From NCBI GenBank assembly GCA_013178095.1, contig JABLXK010000013.1, positions 1 through 64,000 on the forward strand: a stretch of 64,000 bases of DNA. The letters are read 5' to 3'. Below, piece by piece: positions 1-7,469 of the stretch. The stretch is from Anaerolineae bacterium. GTDB lineage: Bacteria; Chloroflexota; Anaerolineae; Anaerolineales; Anaerolineaceae. The translations under genes were made by a program, and so were the position numbers. Position 1 is the first letter of the stretch. Each line of letters opens with the position of its first letter. The notes beneath the pieces are model-generated. The model saw only the letters and a list, made by a program, of their open reading frames with translations, did not search any database and had not been told where the DNA came from.

Positions 1-226
1 AGGGCACTGGTTGAGCGTTCAGAGATTGGATCAACCTTGTGAATGCAAGCTCATTTCCAATGTGTTGGAAAGGCTTCAGATACCGTCCGATCTCAACTCG
101 GAAAAAGGCCAGGGGATCTTATCTACGCATCGGGCTTGATGCCTGAAGGGCGGATCCAGATTCACCCTGGCTTTGCGCAATCGGTGCCTTCAGCCTTTCT
201 AACACATCTACCCTTAAAGATACAAG

Positions 227-341
227 GTCGGATTGGTGGTTTTCCAATCCGACAATGTTACAGACTCGTAGGGCGGGATTCTTTCCCGCCACCTTCACCC
301 GTCACAGCGCGTAGGTCGGATTGGTGACCTTCCAATCCGAC
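227..341. repeat. REP-like palindromic repeats
   Basis: Two copies of the same palindrome are visible. The arms GTCGGATTGG and CCAATCCGAC lie at 227-236/244-253 and again at 315-324/332-341, with 7-base loops that differ. Between them, a different palindrome (GGGCGGGA...TCCCGCC) lies at about 271-290. Repeated hairpins outside genes fit REP-like or small non-autonomous elements. No transposase is nearby. Confidence 0.6.
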
Positions 342-499
342 AAATTAACAAATAAATAGTAATCACATTCCTTTGTAAAAACCCATGATGGAGTTACTTC
401 CTCCATGCAAGCATTTCGCAGACCTTCTTTAGAGGGCGCGATCTGTTTTGTGTCTGCATCTTTCGGCAGGTAATTTCTTCTCCAAACCTCCGCAAAACT

Positions 500-527
500 A
501 AAAGTCCCGGCAAAAACCGGGACTTTT
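500..527 (-). terminator. Rho-independent terminator of the 56-residue membrane protein gene
   Basis: An 11-bp stem, AAAAGTCCCGG pairing with CCGGGACTTTT around a 6-base loop, lies 28 bases downstream of the stop of the small minus-strand gene. Read on the minus strand it ends in a run of T. Confidence 0.7.
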
Positions 528-554
528 CAATAAAAACTTTAATGAAAGAAATAA

Positions 555-725
555 TTAGAAACCTTTGACGGTGTTGCCCAGCCAAAGCAGAACAAAACCA
601 ACGACGACAAACCAGAAAGCGTTGGCGGACACGAACGGAATGCTGACGAAATTGGCAACCAAACCCAAAGCAGCAACCACGGTCGCGATCCAAAAGACGT
701 TCTTGGTAGGGGGAGTGAGTTTCAT
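555..725 (-). CDS. Small hydrophobic membrane protein, 56 residues
   Basis: This short gene starts with ATG at 725 behind a good Shine-Dalgarno (GGAGG, about 6 bases upstream) and ends just before a clear terminator. The product begins MKLTPPTKNVFW and has two hydrophobic stretches (about residues 10-30 and 35-50) separated by a short SIPFVSAN turn, so it is probably a two-helix membrane protein. I do not recognise the family. The ribosome binding site, a terminator directly downstream and the membrane-type composition support a real gene. A longer frame on the same strand (394-693) overlaps it but has no comparable signals. Confidence 0.75.
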   Translation of the reverse strand: MKLTPPTKNVFWIATVVAALGLVANFVSIPFVSANAFWFVVVGFVLLWLGNTVKGF

Positions 726-892
726 GATGAGCCTCCTTTCGTAAATTTAATACACTACTATCTTAACATAATTCACGCCCTTTCGGTGCGCTCATAACAT
801 AATGTTAATGAATTTCTTGTATTTGCGACCGTCCTGCCGCCCAAAACTCGGTAGAATTGGGGAAATCTTTTATCTTTTAGGTGAGGAGAATC

Positions 893-1567
893 ATGAGCGA
901 ATTAACCGTTACCATATCCCCGGATTTTCATCGCGTCTACCCCGGCGCGCACGTCGGCGTGCTGCTTCTGGAAAACGTCGTTGCGTCCGCTGAAAACGCC
1001 GCGCTGGAACAGGCCGCCTTGTCCATCGAAGATAAGCTGCGGCGCCGCTTTGCCGATAAAACCGCCCTGCGCGCGCATCCCGTCCTGCAAGCCTACAGGG
1101 ATTATTATAAAAAATTCGATAAGACCTACCACGTTCAGTCCCAGCTCGAATCTGTCGTCTTTGGCGGCCGGTCCATTCCCCGCCCGCTGCCCCTGGTGCA
1201 GGCCATGTTCATGGCCGAGCTGGATAACATGCTCCTGACCGCCGGCCACGACCTGGCCGCGCTCTCCTCCCCGCTCGCCATCGGTCTCGGCCGAGAGGAT
1301 TTATCCTACATCCTGATGAACGGCAGCCCGCAGGCCTTGAAAATCGACGACATGTGCATGTCCGATCAATCCGGTGTTATCTCCAGCGTGATCTACGGCC
1401 CCGACCAGCGAACACGCCTCTCCGCCGCAGCGTCAGATGCCGTGTTTGTGGTCTACGCGCCGGATGGCATATCGGAGGAAGCCATTCAAAAACATTTCGC
1501 CGATATCGCTTCTTACATCCGTCTCTTCGCCCCCGCGGTGGTTTGCGCGTCCTCGGGCGTATTGTGA
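893..1567 (+). CDS. B3/B4 domain-containing protein
   Basis: The 224-residue product resembles the stand-alone B3/B4 (tRNA-binding) domain related to the beta subunit of phenylalanyl-tRNA synthetase. Seen in the sequence: the central stretch with YRDYYKKFDKTYHVQSQ (about residues 66-82), the RSIPRPLPLVQ motif and the AELDNMLLTAGHD segment, which are typical of this domain. Start at 893 is chosen because of the GGTGAGGAG ribosome binding site; an ATG 12 bases earlier is less well placed. Members of the family may edit or bind tRNA or amino acids, but the cellular role is not established. It is monocistronic and shares a terminator with the convergent cold-shock gene. Confidence 0.8.
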   Translation: MSELTVTISPDFHRVYPGAHVGVLLLENVVASAENAALEQAALSIEDKLRRRFADKTALRAHPVLQAYRDYYKKFDKTYHVQSQLESVVFGGRSIPRPLPLVQAMFMAELDNMLLTAGHDLAALSSPLAIGLGREDLSYILMNGSPQALKIDDMCMSDQSGVISSVIYGPDQRTRLSAAASDAVFVVYAPDGISEEAIQKHFADIASYIRLFAPAVVCASSGVL

Positions 1568-1584
1568 CAGGTAAGGTTGGATAC

Positions 1585-1622
1585 AAAAAAAGGCGATACG
1601 CTTCTCTTGTATCGCCTTTTTT
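1585..1622. terminator. Bidirectional terminator between the B3/B4 and cold-shock genes
   Basis: The arms AAAAAAGGCGATAC and GTATCGCCTTTTTT flank a short loop, with A/T runs on both sides, so the hairpin can stop transcription from both convergent genes. Confidence 0.85.
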
Positions 1623-1637
1623 GTTATAAATTTGAAG

Positions 1638-1850
1638 TTATTTAACGAGTGTAACTTCGGATGCTTGCGGCCCTTTGTCGCCTTGCGTGACTACGAATTC
1701 AACACGCTGGCCTTCTTCCAAAGTGCGGTAGCCGTCTGCGACGATAGCACTGTAGTGAACAAAGACATCTTCGCCAGTGTCGCGTGCAATGAATCCATAG
1801 CCTTTTGAGCCATTGAACCACTTAACGGTTCCCTGTTCTTTTTCAGACAT
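1638..1850 (-). CDS. csp: Cold-shock protein (CspA family)
   Basis: A 70-residue single-domain cold-shock protein that binds single-stranded RNA or DNA and acts as an RNA chaperone. The RNP1 motif (KGYGFI, residues about 16-21) and the RNP2 motif (DVFVHYSAI, about 28-36) are intact, and the length is the family norm. The ATG at 1850 is used, preceded by AAGGAGTT. Longer in-frame extensions would disagree with the family length. An A/T-rich leader of more than 100 bases lies upstream, as is common for cold-shock mRNAs, although no specific cold-shock element can be named here. Confidence 0.95.
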   Translation of the reverse strand: MSEKEQGTVKWFNGSKGYGFIARDTGEDVFVHYSAIVADGYRTLEEGQRVEFVVTQGDKGPQASEVTLVK

Positions 1851-2103
1851 GATTTGGAACTCCTTTCTAAAAGATTTAAAGCTTGACCACAATTTTGTTC
1901 CAAATCAAAAGAACATTTCTTTCTTTCTAGAACTACTTTTACAAGCGTTTTAATTCTATCACAAACGTGGCAAGAAACAAAATATTAATTACCATTATGG
2001 AATATGGGAAAATTAACCGCCTGCCGTTACCTCGAATATCCCCCATTGACCGCCCGAGCCTTCCGCGATAAGATATAGTACATTAGTTCTATTGGAGGAA
2101 ATC

Positions 2104-2562
2104 ATGACGTACGATATCAAATTGTTGGACCTGCCCGACCAGCCCGCTCTGGCCATGCGCGCTGTCATGCCTGTGGAAAAGCTGCCGGAGTTTTTCGGCA
2201 AAGCTTATGGCGCCATCATGGCCCGCCTGACCGCGCTCGGCGAATATCCCGCCGGCATGCCCTTCGGCGCTTACTACAACCTGGATATGACCGCCCTGGA
2301 TGTGGCAGCCGGTTTCCCGGTTTCGAAAATGATCCCCGATGAGGGCGAGCTCAAATGCATCCTCATCCCAGCCGGCAAGTATGTTTCCACTATCCATCGC
2401 GGTCCCTACGATTCCGTCGCCCCGGCTTATGACGCCCTCACCGAGTGGGCTAAAGCCAATGGACATGAACCAACCGGCATCGCTTATGAGTATTACCTCA
2501 ACGATCCTGGCGCCGATCCATCTGTTGTGGCCGAAACAGAAATCCGCTTCCCGCTAAAATGA
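2104..2562 (+). CDS. GyrI-like small-molecule-binding domain protein
   Basis: The 152-residue product matches the GyrI-like or AraC effector-binding (SOUL/GyrI) fold. It starts with TYDIKLLDLPDQPALAMRA, carries the PFGAYYN segment in the middle, and ends with AETEIRFPLK; the CILIPAGKYVSTIHRGPYDSV stretch is characteristic. Members bind small hydrophobic or drug-like ligands and are often stand-alone. ATG 2104 follows GGAGGAAATC. The gene is alone, with its own terminator downstream. Confidence 0.85.
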   Translation: MTYDIKLLDLPDQPALAMRAVMPVEKLPEFFGKAYGAIMARLTALGEYPAGMPFGAYYNLDMTALDVAAGFPVSKMIPDEGELKCILIPAGKYVSTIHRGPYDSVAPAYDALTEWAKANGHEPTGIAYEYYLNDPGADPSVVAETEIRFPLK

Positions 2563-2575
2563 ATCCATAAGGGAA

Positions 2576-2604
2576 AACGGGCTCCCTAAGAACGGGAACC
2601 CGTT
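2576..2604 (+). terminator. Hairpin downstream of the GyrI-like gene
   Basis: AACGGG-c-TCCC pairs with GGGA-a-CCCGTT, a near-perfect stem with one mismatch that starts 13 bases after the stop. It lies between two convergent genes and may serve both. The T-run is weak. Confidence 0.6.
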
Positions 2605-2613
2605 ATTAAATCG

Positions 2614-3561
2614 CTATGATGGCGGCGGTTCCGGTTCGCCTTGCTTCTTGACCTTGATCTTGGCCGGTGCTTTGTAACAGCAGCCGGTTTGCTCCCGTGT
2701 CGGCTGAAAGCCGTAAGCCGCCCAGCAGGTGCTGTCCGCCAGTTCTAGTTCTTTCACCGGGTAAACAGCGCTGTTCTTGTCCGGCGAACCGGCTTGCGTG
2801 TTGCTGAAAGTATCGTTGTAATCGAACAGCGCCGGGGCCGCCGCGCCTCCATCCGCCCATGCCTTCCAGAAGAAATAATCGCGCTCGATGAGCGTTTTGC
2901 GAATGGCCAACTGGATGACGCCTTCCTTGCCGGCCGGCGCGCGTTTCCAGCCGAAGTCGGTCGTTTCCTGGCCGCTTTCGGGATGCGCCAGGGTTTCGTA
3001 TCCATCTCCCGCAAACGCGTCCGGGATCACAGCCCTCGCTCCGCCCACGTCCCCGTTTTTGTCTTGATAGATGCTTACTCCTTCGTTATTCCACTGGGAT
3101 TCTTGTCCGCCTATGACCCATAGCAGGGTCTCCCCTCTTAAATCCAGGTCGCTGTCGAATTCAATCCCGTAGGTTGCCGACGGGTAGCCCTTTTCTGCAT
3201 CGTTTCCTTTTAGTTCGAACGAAAAGTAATAATACGTCTCATCCTCCGCGATGGTTACGGCCAGGATGTCCGTTTCGGGATGGTATGCCATCCCGTCTTG
3301 GGTGAACGGCCGCTCCAGGTTGTCGATCCGCAGTGAATCGCCCGTCGCGGTTTTTGCGTCTGCCGTCCTGGATGTGTCGATCTCGTCCTTGGTGATCCCT
3401 TCCGGGATCGTCTCATCCGGCAAATCGTCCGCCGCGTCCTGCGCTGGCAGCCTGTCGGCTCTTTCAACGTCAAAAAAGGGTATGCTGGCGATATTGCTGA
3501 GCATCAAGGGTACGGCTGCGAGGAGCAAACCTAATCTTGGGAACTGGTTCCTGTTGTTCAT
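2614..3561 (-). CDS. Secreted protein of unknown function, 315 residues
   Basis: The product starts with a signal-peptide-like segment (residues about 8-28, RLGLLLAAVPLMLSNIASI), followed by an acidic linker and a beta-rich domain of roughly 230 residues. The latter contains DNLERPFTQDG, EDETYYYFSFELKG, and GIEFDSDLDLRGE, a pattern like the carbohydrate- or heme-binding DOMON-type sandwich, but I cannot assign it firmly. The C-terminus has Cys residues (STCWAAY, TGCCYKA) and a Lys/Glu/Pro-rich tail. Start ATG 3561 follows GGAGAAAAA. It is probably exported. No operon partner. Confidence 0.7.
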   Translation of the reverse strand: MNNRNQFPRLGLLLAAVPLMLSNIASIPFFDVERADRLPAQDAADDLPDETIPEGITKDEIDTSRTADAKTATGDSLRIDNLERPFTQDGMAYHPETDILAVTIAEDETYYYFSFELKGNDAEKGYPSATYGIEFDSDLDLRGETLLWVIGGQESQWNNEGVSIYQDKNGDVGGARAVIPDAFAGDGYETLAHPESGQETTDFGWKRAPAGKEGVIQLAIRKTLIERDYFFWKAWADGGAAAPALFDYNDTFSNTQAGSPDKNSAVYPVKELELADSTCWAAYGFQPTREQTGCCYKAPAKIKVKKQGEPEPPPS

Positions 3562-3723
3562 TTTTTCTCCTAATCGCTGAATTTGCCCTCCGCGATTACC
3601 TCCGGGATCGGTTGATTCCCGTTAGCTATATACATTATAACGTTTTGGACAATAAATAAATATCTTCTTTTGTGATTCGGTTTTTTTCCTGTCAATTTCT
3701 TCTATAACCTGCTTGATTAATAA

Positions 3724-3760
3724 AAAACGAGGCTGTCCTTTGATAGAACAGCCTCGTTTT
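3724..3760 (-). terminator. Terminator of the feo operon
   Basis: Perfect 13-bp stem (AAAACGAGGCTGT with ACAGCCTCGTTTT), 25 bases beyond the FeoB stop and followed on the minus strand by a T-run. Confidence 0.9.
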
Positions 3761-3784
3761 ACCTTGTGTTTCAGAAATACGCGT

Positions 3785-5524
3785 CTACCCCAATCCCAGC
3801 GCGATACCGCCCTGGAAAATCAGCACCGCCGCTGCCCAGGCTATTGCCAGTTGCATCGCCATTCCGAACAGCGTCCATTTGTTGCCGAACTCCTGCCGCT
3901 GCGCCGCCACTGCTACCATGCAGGGCGTGTAGAGCAGCACAAACACCATAAAAGCCAGGCTGGCCAGTTTCCCGTGCCCGCCGCTGGTGGTCTCGAAATG
4001 CTTCTCCACCGCGCTGTTCAGCGCCGGCATTTCTTCCTCTTCCTCCCCTCCGAACAGGTTGATACCCACGATCAGCGGGATCGACTTGATCGTATCCCAG
4101 GCCGCTGCGCCGAATCCGACCACGATGTCCTGCAAATCTCCGATAAAACTGGTCGGCTCCGCTTCCTCGCCGGCTTCTTCTTCGATCTTGAAGATTTGCG
4201 ACATGGTGCTCACGATCACTTCTTTGGCCACAAAGCCGGTCACCAGCGCGCCCGAGGCTTGCCAGCTCGCGAATCCGGCCGGTTGGAACACCGGCGCGAC
4301 AGCGCCGCTGACGGCCGCGAATCCGCTCGCGTCGATGTCCGTTTCAGCAAACTTGCCGCCGTTGACCGGGATCATCATCAGCAGCCACAGCACGATACTG
4401 GTGACCATAATGATGGAAAACGCTTTGCGCACGAACGCCGAAGTCCTTTCCCACATGTGAAACCAGATATTCTTCCAGGTCGGCATGCGGTAAGGAGGCA
4501 GCTCCAGCACGAAAGGCGCATTTTGTTTGGTCTTGAACAGCGTTTTGTTGAGCAAAACGCCCAATAGCACTGCCACCACGATGCCGGTCAGGTAAAGCAT
4601 GAAGATCACCGTGTTGCTGTTCTGCGGAAAGAAAATGGAAGCGAATAGCACGTAAACCGGTAATCTCGCGCCGCAGCTCATGAACGGCACCAGCAGCCCG
4701 GTCAGAATGCGGTCTTTCTCATTTTCCAGCGTGCGCGTGGCGTAACAGGCCGGCACCGTGCAGCCGAAGCCCACGATCATGCACATGAAGCTCTTGCCGT
4801 GCAGCCCCAGCGCGTGCATGAAGCGGTCCATCACGAAAGCCGCCCTTGCCATGTATCCCGAATCTTCCAGGATCGCCAGCGCGAAATACAGCGCCATCAT
4901 CACCGGCACGAACACCATCATGCTCCCCACGCCCGCGATGATCCCGTCCACGAACAGCCCTTCCACCCAGGTCCCGCTCAGTCCCAGCCAGCCCAGGATG
5001 GCCGTTACCCAGTTGGTCAGCGGGCCGCCGATTACGCCGTCCACCCAGTCCATCATCGGGCCGGCAATATCCGTCGTGATTTTGAACACCACCCACATCA
5101 TCGCCAGGAAGATCGGGATGCCCAGGAAGCGGTTGGTGACTACTTTGTCGATCTTGTCGCTGGTCGAAAGCCGGTCCTGCCTCGATTGGCTGACCGTTTC
5201 TTTGACCATGCCGTGGATCCACCCGTAGCGCTTGTCGGCGAACAGGGTGTCGGCGTCTTCGCCGAACCGTTCCGCCAGCAGCGCCTGGCTCTCCGCGCGC
5301 GCTTCCATCACTTTCTTTCCCGCCGGGTCGTTCTCGAATTGTCGCACCACCTCGGCGTCGTTTTCCAGCAGTTTGATCGCCAGCCAGCGGCTGTCGTGTC
5401 CGATCTCCATGCCACTGGTTTGCCGGATGGCGCCTTCCAGTTTTTCGATTTCCTTTTCCAGGACGTCTCCGTAATTGATTTTGAAACTGCTTTTCCGCTC
5501 TGCGGTTAACGCTTTTGTTGCCAT
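3785..5524 (-). CDS. feoB: FeoB membrane domain (ferrous iron transporter, C-terminal part of a split FeoB)
   Basis: The 579-residue product is the permease part of the Fe(II) transporter. The first ~125 residues are soluble and helical, corresponding to the region after the G domain. The rest is membrane-embedded, with the FeoB gate motifs visible: GFGCTVPACYATRT and PFMSCGARLPVYVLFA (first gate) and GFVAKEVIVSTMSQIF (second gate). The GTPase domain is absent and is encoded by the gene just upstream, one base away (stop TAA at 5526-5528, ATG at 5522-5524), with a GAGGAAAG ribosome binding site inside the end of that gene. Both halves keep full motifs, so the split seems functional. Confidence 0.95.
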   Translation of the reverse strand: MATKALTAERKSSFKINYGDVLEKEIEKLEGAIRQTSGMEIGHDSRWLAIKLLENDAEVVRQFENDPAGKKVMEARAESQALLAERFGEDADTLFADKRYGWIHGMVKETVSQSRQDRLSTSDKIDKVVTNRFLGIPIFLAMMWVVFKITTDIAGPMMDWVDGVIGGPLTNWVTAILGWLGLSGTWVEGLFVDGIIAGVGSMMVFVPVMMALYFALAILEDSGYMARAAFVMDRFMHALGLHGKSFMCMIVGFGCTVPACYATRTLENEKDRILTGLLVPFMSCGARLPVYVLFASIFFPQNSNTVIFMLYLTGIVVAVLLGVLLNKTLFKTKQNAPFVLELPPYRMPTWKNIWFHMWERTSAFVRKAFSIIMVTSIVLWLLMMIPVNGGKFAETDIDASGFAAVSGAVAPVFQPAGFASWQASGALVTGFVAKEVIVSTMSQIFKIEEEAGEEAEPTSFIGDLQDIVVGFGAAAWDTIKSIPLIVGINLFGGEEEEEMPALNSAVEKHFETTSGGHGKLASLAFMVFVLLYTPCMVAVAAQRQEFGNKWTLFGMAMQLAIAWAAAVLIFQGGIALGLG

Positions 5525-5525
5525 C

Positions 5526-6032
5526 TTATCTTTCCTCTTGATCCATGCAATCCAGGATTGCGTCTTTCAGTTCAGTGATTCCCAGGCTGCGGTTGGCAAT
5601 CGTTTTGACAATGCTTGCCTGAAGCGCGCTGCTCATCTTCCCCATGTCGATCTTGATGCCGTTTGCTTCCGCCAGGTCTGTCATATTCAAAACCACGATC
5701 AGCTTCGCTCCCAGCTCCAGGATCTGCACCGCCAGGTACAGGTTCCTCTCCAGGTTGGTCGAATCCAGCACCGCCACTACCACGTCCGGATTCTCATTGA
5801 TAATGAAATCCCGGGCGATGATCTCTTCGATTGAAAAAGCCGACAGGCTGTAGGTTCCCGGCAGGTCCACCACCGTGACCTGTTTGCCTTTGTGTTCAAA
5901 GGCGCCTTCTTTTTTCTCGACGGTTTTTCCCGGCCAGTTGCCAACGTGTTGGTGCGATTTGGTCAGTTCGTTGAAGATGGATGTTTTCCCGCAGTTTGGA
6001 TTTCCTGCCAGGGCAACAGTAAATTTGTTCAT
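5526..6032 (-). CDS. feoB: FeoB GTPase domain (N-terminal part of a split FeoB)
   Basis: The 168-residue product is the cytoplasmic G protein of FeoB, which gates Fe(II) transport. G1 GNPNCGKTS (residues about 10-18), the switch region with GNWPGKTVEKKEG, G3 DLPGTYSL, and G4 NMTD are all present; the G5 region is degenerate (TIANRSLG), as is usual in FeoB. It ends where the helical S domain would begin. The gene lies between feoA and the FeoB membrane gene and is almost certainly cotranscribed with both. In most bacteria the two parts form a single chain of about 700-800 residues. Confidence 0.95.
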   Translation of the reverse strand: MNKFTVALAGNPNCGKTSIFNELTKSHQHVGNWPGKTVEKKEGAFEHKGKQVTVVDLPGTYSLSAFSIEEIIARDFIINENPDVVVAVLDSTNLERNLYLAVQILELGAKLIVVLNMTDLAEANGIKIDMGKMSSALQASIVKTIANRSLGITELKDAILDCMDQEER

Positions 6033-6056
6033 TTAAATACTCCTGAAAATGATTCC

Positions 6057-6290
6057 TTAAGATAATCTCAAAGGTTCCACAAATACGTGATGAGCCAGCC
6101 GGCGGTCGAGCGCGTAGCGCGCACCCTTCAAATCCACCAGCAGCGGGCAGTTGTAGCCCGCACTCACCACCGTCACGCACATGCCGATGTTCAGCCCCAG
6201 GTCAGCCATGCGCCGGCGCATGCCGAATCCGCCGCGGATCCCGGTTACCACCATCGTTTCGCCGGAGGCGGCCATGCTGAGCGGCATCAT
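6057..6290 (-). CDS. feoA: FeoA, small iron-transport SH3-like protein
   Basis: The 77-residue product has the FeoA fold signature: an N-terminal MMPLSMAASGETMVV, then GGFGMRRRMADLGLNIGM and a GARYALDRRLAHHVFVEP end. FeoA is a cytoplasmic partner of FeoB. Its ATG overlaps the stop of the upstream regulator gene (ATGA), with AAGGAG inside that gene, so the two are translationally coupled. The next gene (FeoB G domain) starts 25 bases later. Confidence 0.93.
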   Translation of the reverse strand: MMPLSMAASGETMVVTGIRGGFGMRRRMADLGLNIGMCVTVVSAGYNCPLLVDLKGARYALDRRLAHHVFVEPLRLS

Positions 6291-7300
6291 TCCAGCTCCT
6301 TGCGGATCTCCACTTGCACGGCTTTGGCTTCGTTCAGCCTTACCGAAAGGTTATAGCCCTTTAAATTCAATTCGATCGGGTCCCCCAGCGGGGCAACCCG
6401 CACGACTTTTACCGCGCTGCCGGGCACCAGTCCCATATCCATCATGCGCTGTTTGATCGGTCCTTTCCCCCCCACGCTGACCACGGTGCCTGACTGCCCG
6501 ATTTTCATTTTGTCCAGCGAGGTTTGGCTCACGGTGTTGATTGCTGCGTCTTGCATGTTGTCTTTCTCCTTTTCATTTGGGTCGATTTCCTGCCCGCTGT
6601 TGCGTCCGGAAGATCGGGGGCTGCCGGGGCCGGCCTTCCTGACCGCCTTAATCGTTTCGCATAACTGCCGGCTGAGGCTGATTGGTTTTTGCTCTTCATT
6701 CAGCAGCAGCATCGCGTCTTCGGTTTTACTGAGCACCTGCACCGTCCCGCCCTTGCGGATGCCGGCCTGGCTCAAGTATTCCAGGATGGTCTCGTCCATC
6801 TCGTCCATCATGCAATACCCGCTCTCGCCTGCCGCCAGCGCCCCCAGGGCGCAGGTGGCGGTGGGTGTGAGTATCCCGTCGCCGGGTGGAATCAGTTTGC
6901 CGTCCGGGCTTACGGTCGGATTCCCCAGGAAGAGGTCCAGGCGCTCCGCCAGTTCCTTTGAGGTTGCGTGTTCCAGCTCATCCGCAATCTCATGTGCTTC
7001 CGCCGCGCTGAATTGCAGCTTCTCGACCAGGAACACTTCCCACAAGCGGTGGTGCCGCAGCACCTGCGCTGCCGCGCGTTCGCCTTCCTCGGTCAGGCTG
7101 GCGCCTTTGTAGGGCTGGTATTCGATCAGGTTCTGCTCCTGCATCTTGCGGCACATCTCGTTGACCGATACCGGCGAGATGCACAGCGAGTCCGCCAGGA
7201 ATGACAGCGGAACCGGCCGGATCTGCTCCTGCAGGCGTTTGATCTTGACCAGGTACATTTGGACGCTATCGGAAATTGGTTTTGCGGGCGAATCAACCAT
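6287..7300 (-). CDS. DtxR/IdeR-type metalloregulator fused to a FeoA domain
   Basis: The 337-residue product has a winged-helix DNA-binding domain (about residues 8-75, with SFLADSLCISPVSVNEMCRKM), a DtxR dimerisation domain (about 76-145; HHRLWEVFLVEKL and AHEIADELEHATS, carrying the metal-binding His and Glu pattern), an SH3-like domain (about 150-225), a hydrophilic linker and a second complete FeoA domain (about 255-337; QTSLDKMKIGQSGTVV, QRMMDMGLVPG). It most likely senses Fe(II) and represses its own operon. An in-frame ATG at 6556 behind AAAAGGAG could initiate the FeoA part alone. The usual DtxR is 140-230 residues, so this fusion is long. Confidence 0.88.
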   Translation of the reverse strand: MVDSPAKPISDSVQMYLVKIKRLQEQIRPVPLSFLADSLCISPVSVNEMCRKMQEQNLIEYQPYKGASLTEEGERAAAQVLRHHRLWEVFLVEKLQFSAAEAHEIADELEHATSKELAERLDLFLGNPTVSPDGKLIPPGDGILTPTATCALGALAAGESGYCMMDEMDETILEYLSQAGIRKGGTVQVLSKTEDAMLLLNEEQKPISLSRQLCETIKAVRKAGPGSPRSSGRNSGQEIDPNEKEKDNMQDAAINTVSQTSLDKMKIGQSGTVVSVGGKGPIKQRMMDMGLVPGSAVKVVRVAPLGDPIELNLKGYNLSVRLNEAKAVQVEIRKELE

Positions 7301-7353
7301 TTAGGTATTCCTATTATTTCTTACTATTTATTTTTAGGTATGCCTTATTTTAA
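7301..7353. promoter_or_regulatory. Two DtxR-box-like sites upstream of the feo operon
   Basis: Two direct copies of TTAGGTAT(T/G)CCT start at 7301 and 7334, 33 bases apart, immediately upstream of the regulator gene. The second (7334-7353) matches 13 of 19 positions of the DtxR/IdeR consensus TTAGGTTAGSCTAACCTAA, as judged by eye. The position suggests autorepression by the fused regulator when iron is abundant. Confidence 0.65.
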
Positions 7354-7421
7354 GCAAGATATTCGTTTTGTCAAGATGTCAAGTTTTGTCAGGGACTTCA
7401 TGGAACGAATAAGTAAAAAAA

Positions 7422-7446
7422 GAGAGCGCAGATAGCCTGCGCTCTC
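7422..7446 (-). terminator. Terminator of the Fsr-like MFS gene
   Basis: Stem GAGAGCGCA with TGCGCTCTC around a 7-base loop, 23 bases after the stop and followed on the minus strand by seven T. Confidence 0.9.
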
Positions 7447-7469
7447 GCATCTTGGTGTGATATACAACC

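Larger units (their letters stand above)
1..554. other. Left-edge region without a convincing gene
   Basis: I see no coding region here with a plausible start, ribosome binding site and recognisable product. The stretch holds three short palindromes between 227 and 341 (listed separately) and, at 500-527, the terminator of the small gene that follows on the minus strand. A gene entering from beyond the left edge cannot be excluded for the first 50 or so bases. Confidence 0.6.

Noticed and set aside
43-327. A 94-codon plus-strand frame at the left edge
   Set aside because: It runs through the palindromic repeats, has no ribosome binding site and no recognisable sequence.
394-693. A 99-codon minus-strand frame
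   Set aside because: It overlaps the 56-residue membrane-protein gene in another frame and lacks signals of its own.
3713-4567. A 284-codon plus-strand frame opposite FeoB
   Set aside because: It is antisense to a clear FeoB membrane gene, with Arg/His-rich low-quality translation.
4799-5509. A 236-codon plus-strand frame
   Set aside because: Antisense shadow of the FeoB membrane gene.
5520-5530. Frameshift splitting feoB
   Set aside because: Both halves have their own start and ribosome binding site, and intact motifs, so a real gene split is more likely. Raw reads would settle it.
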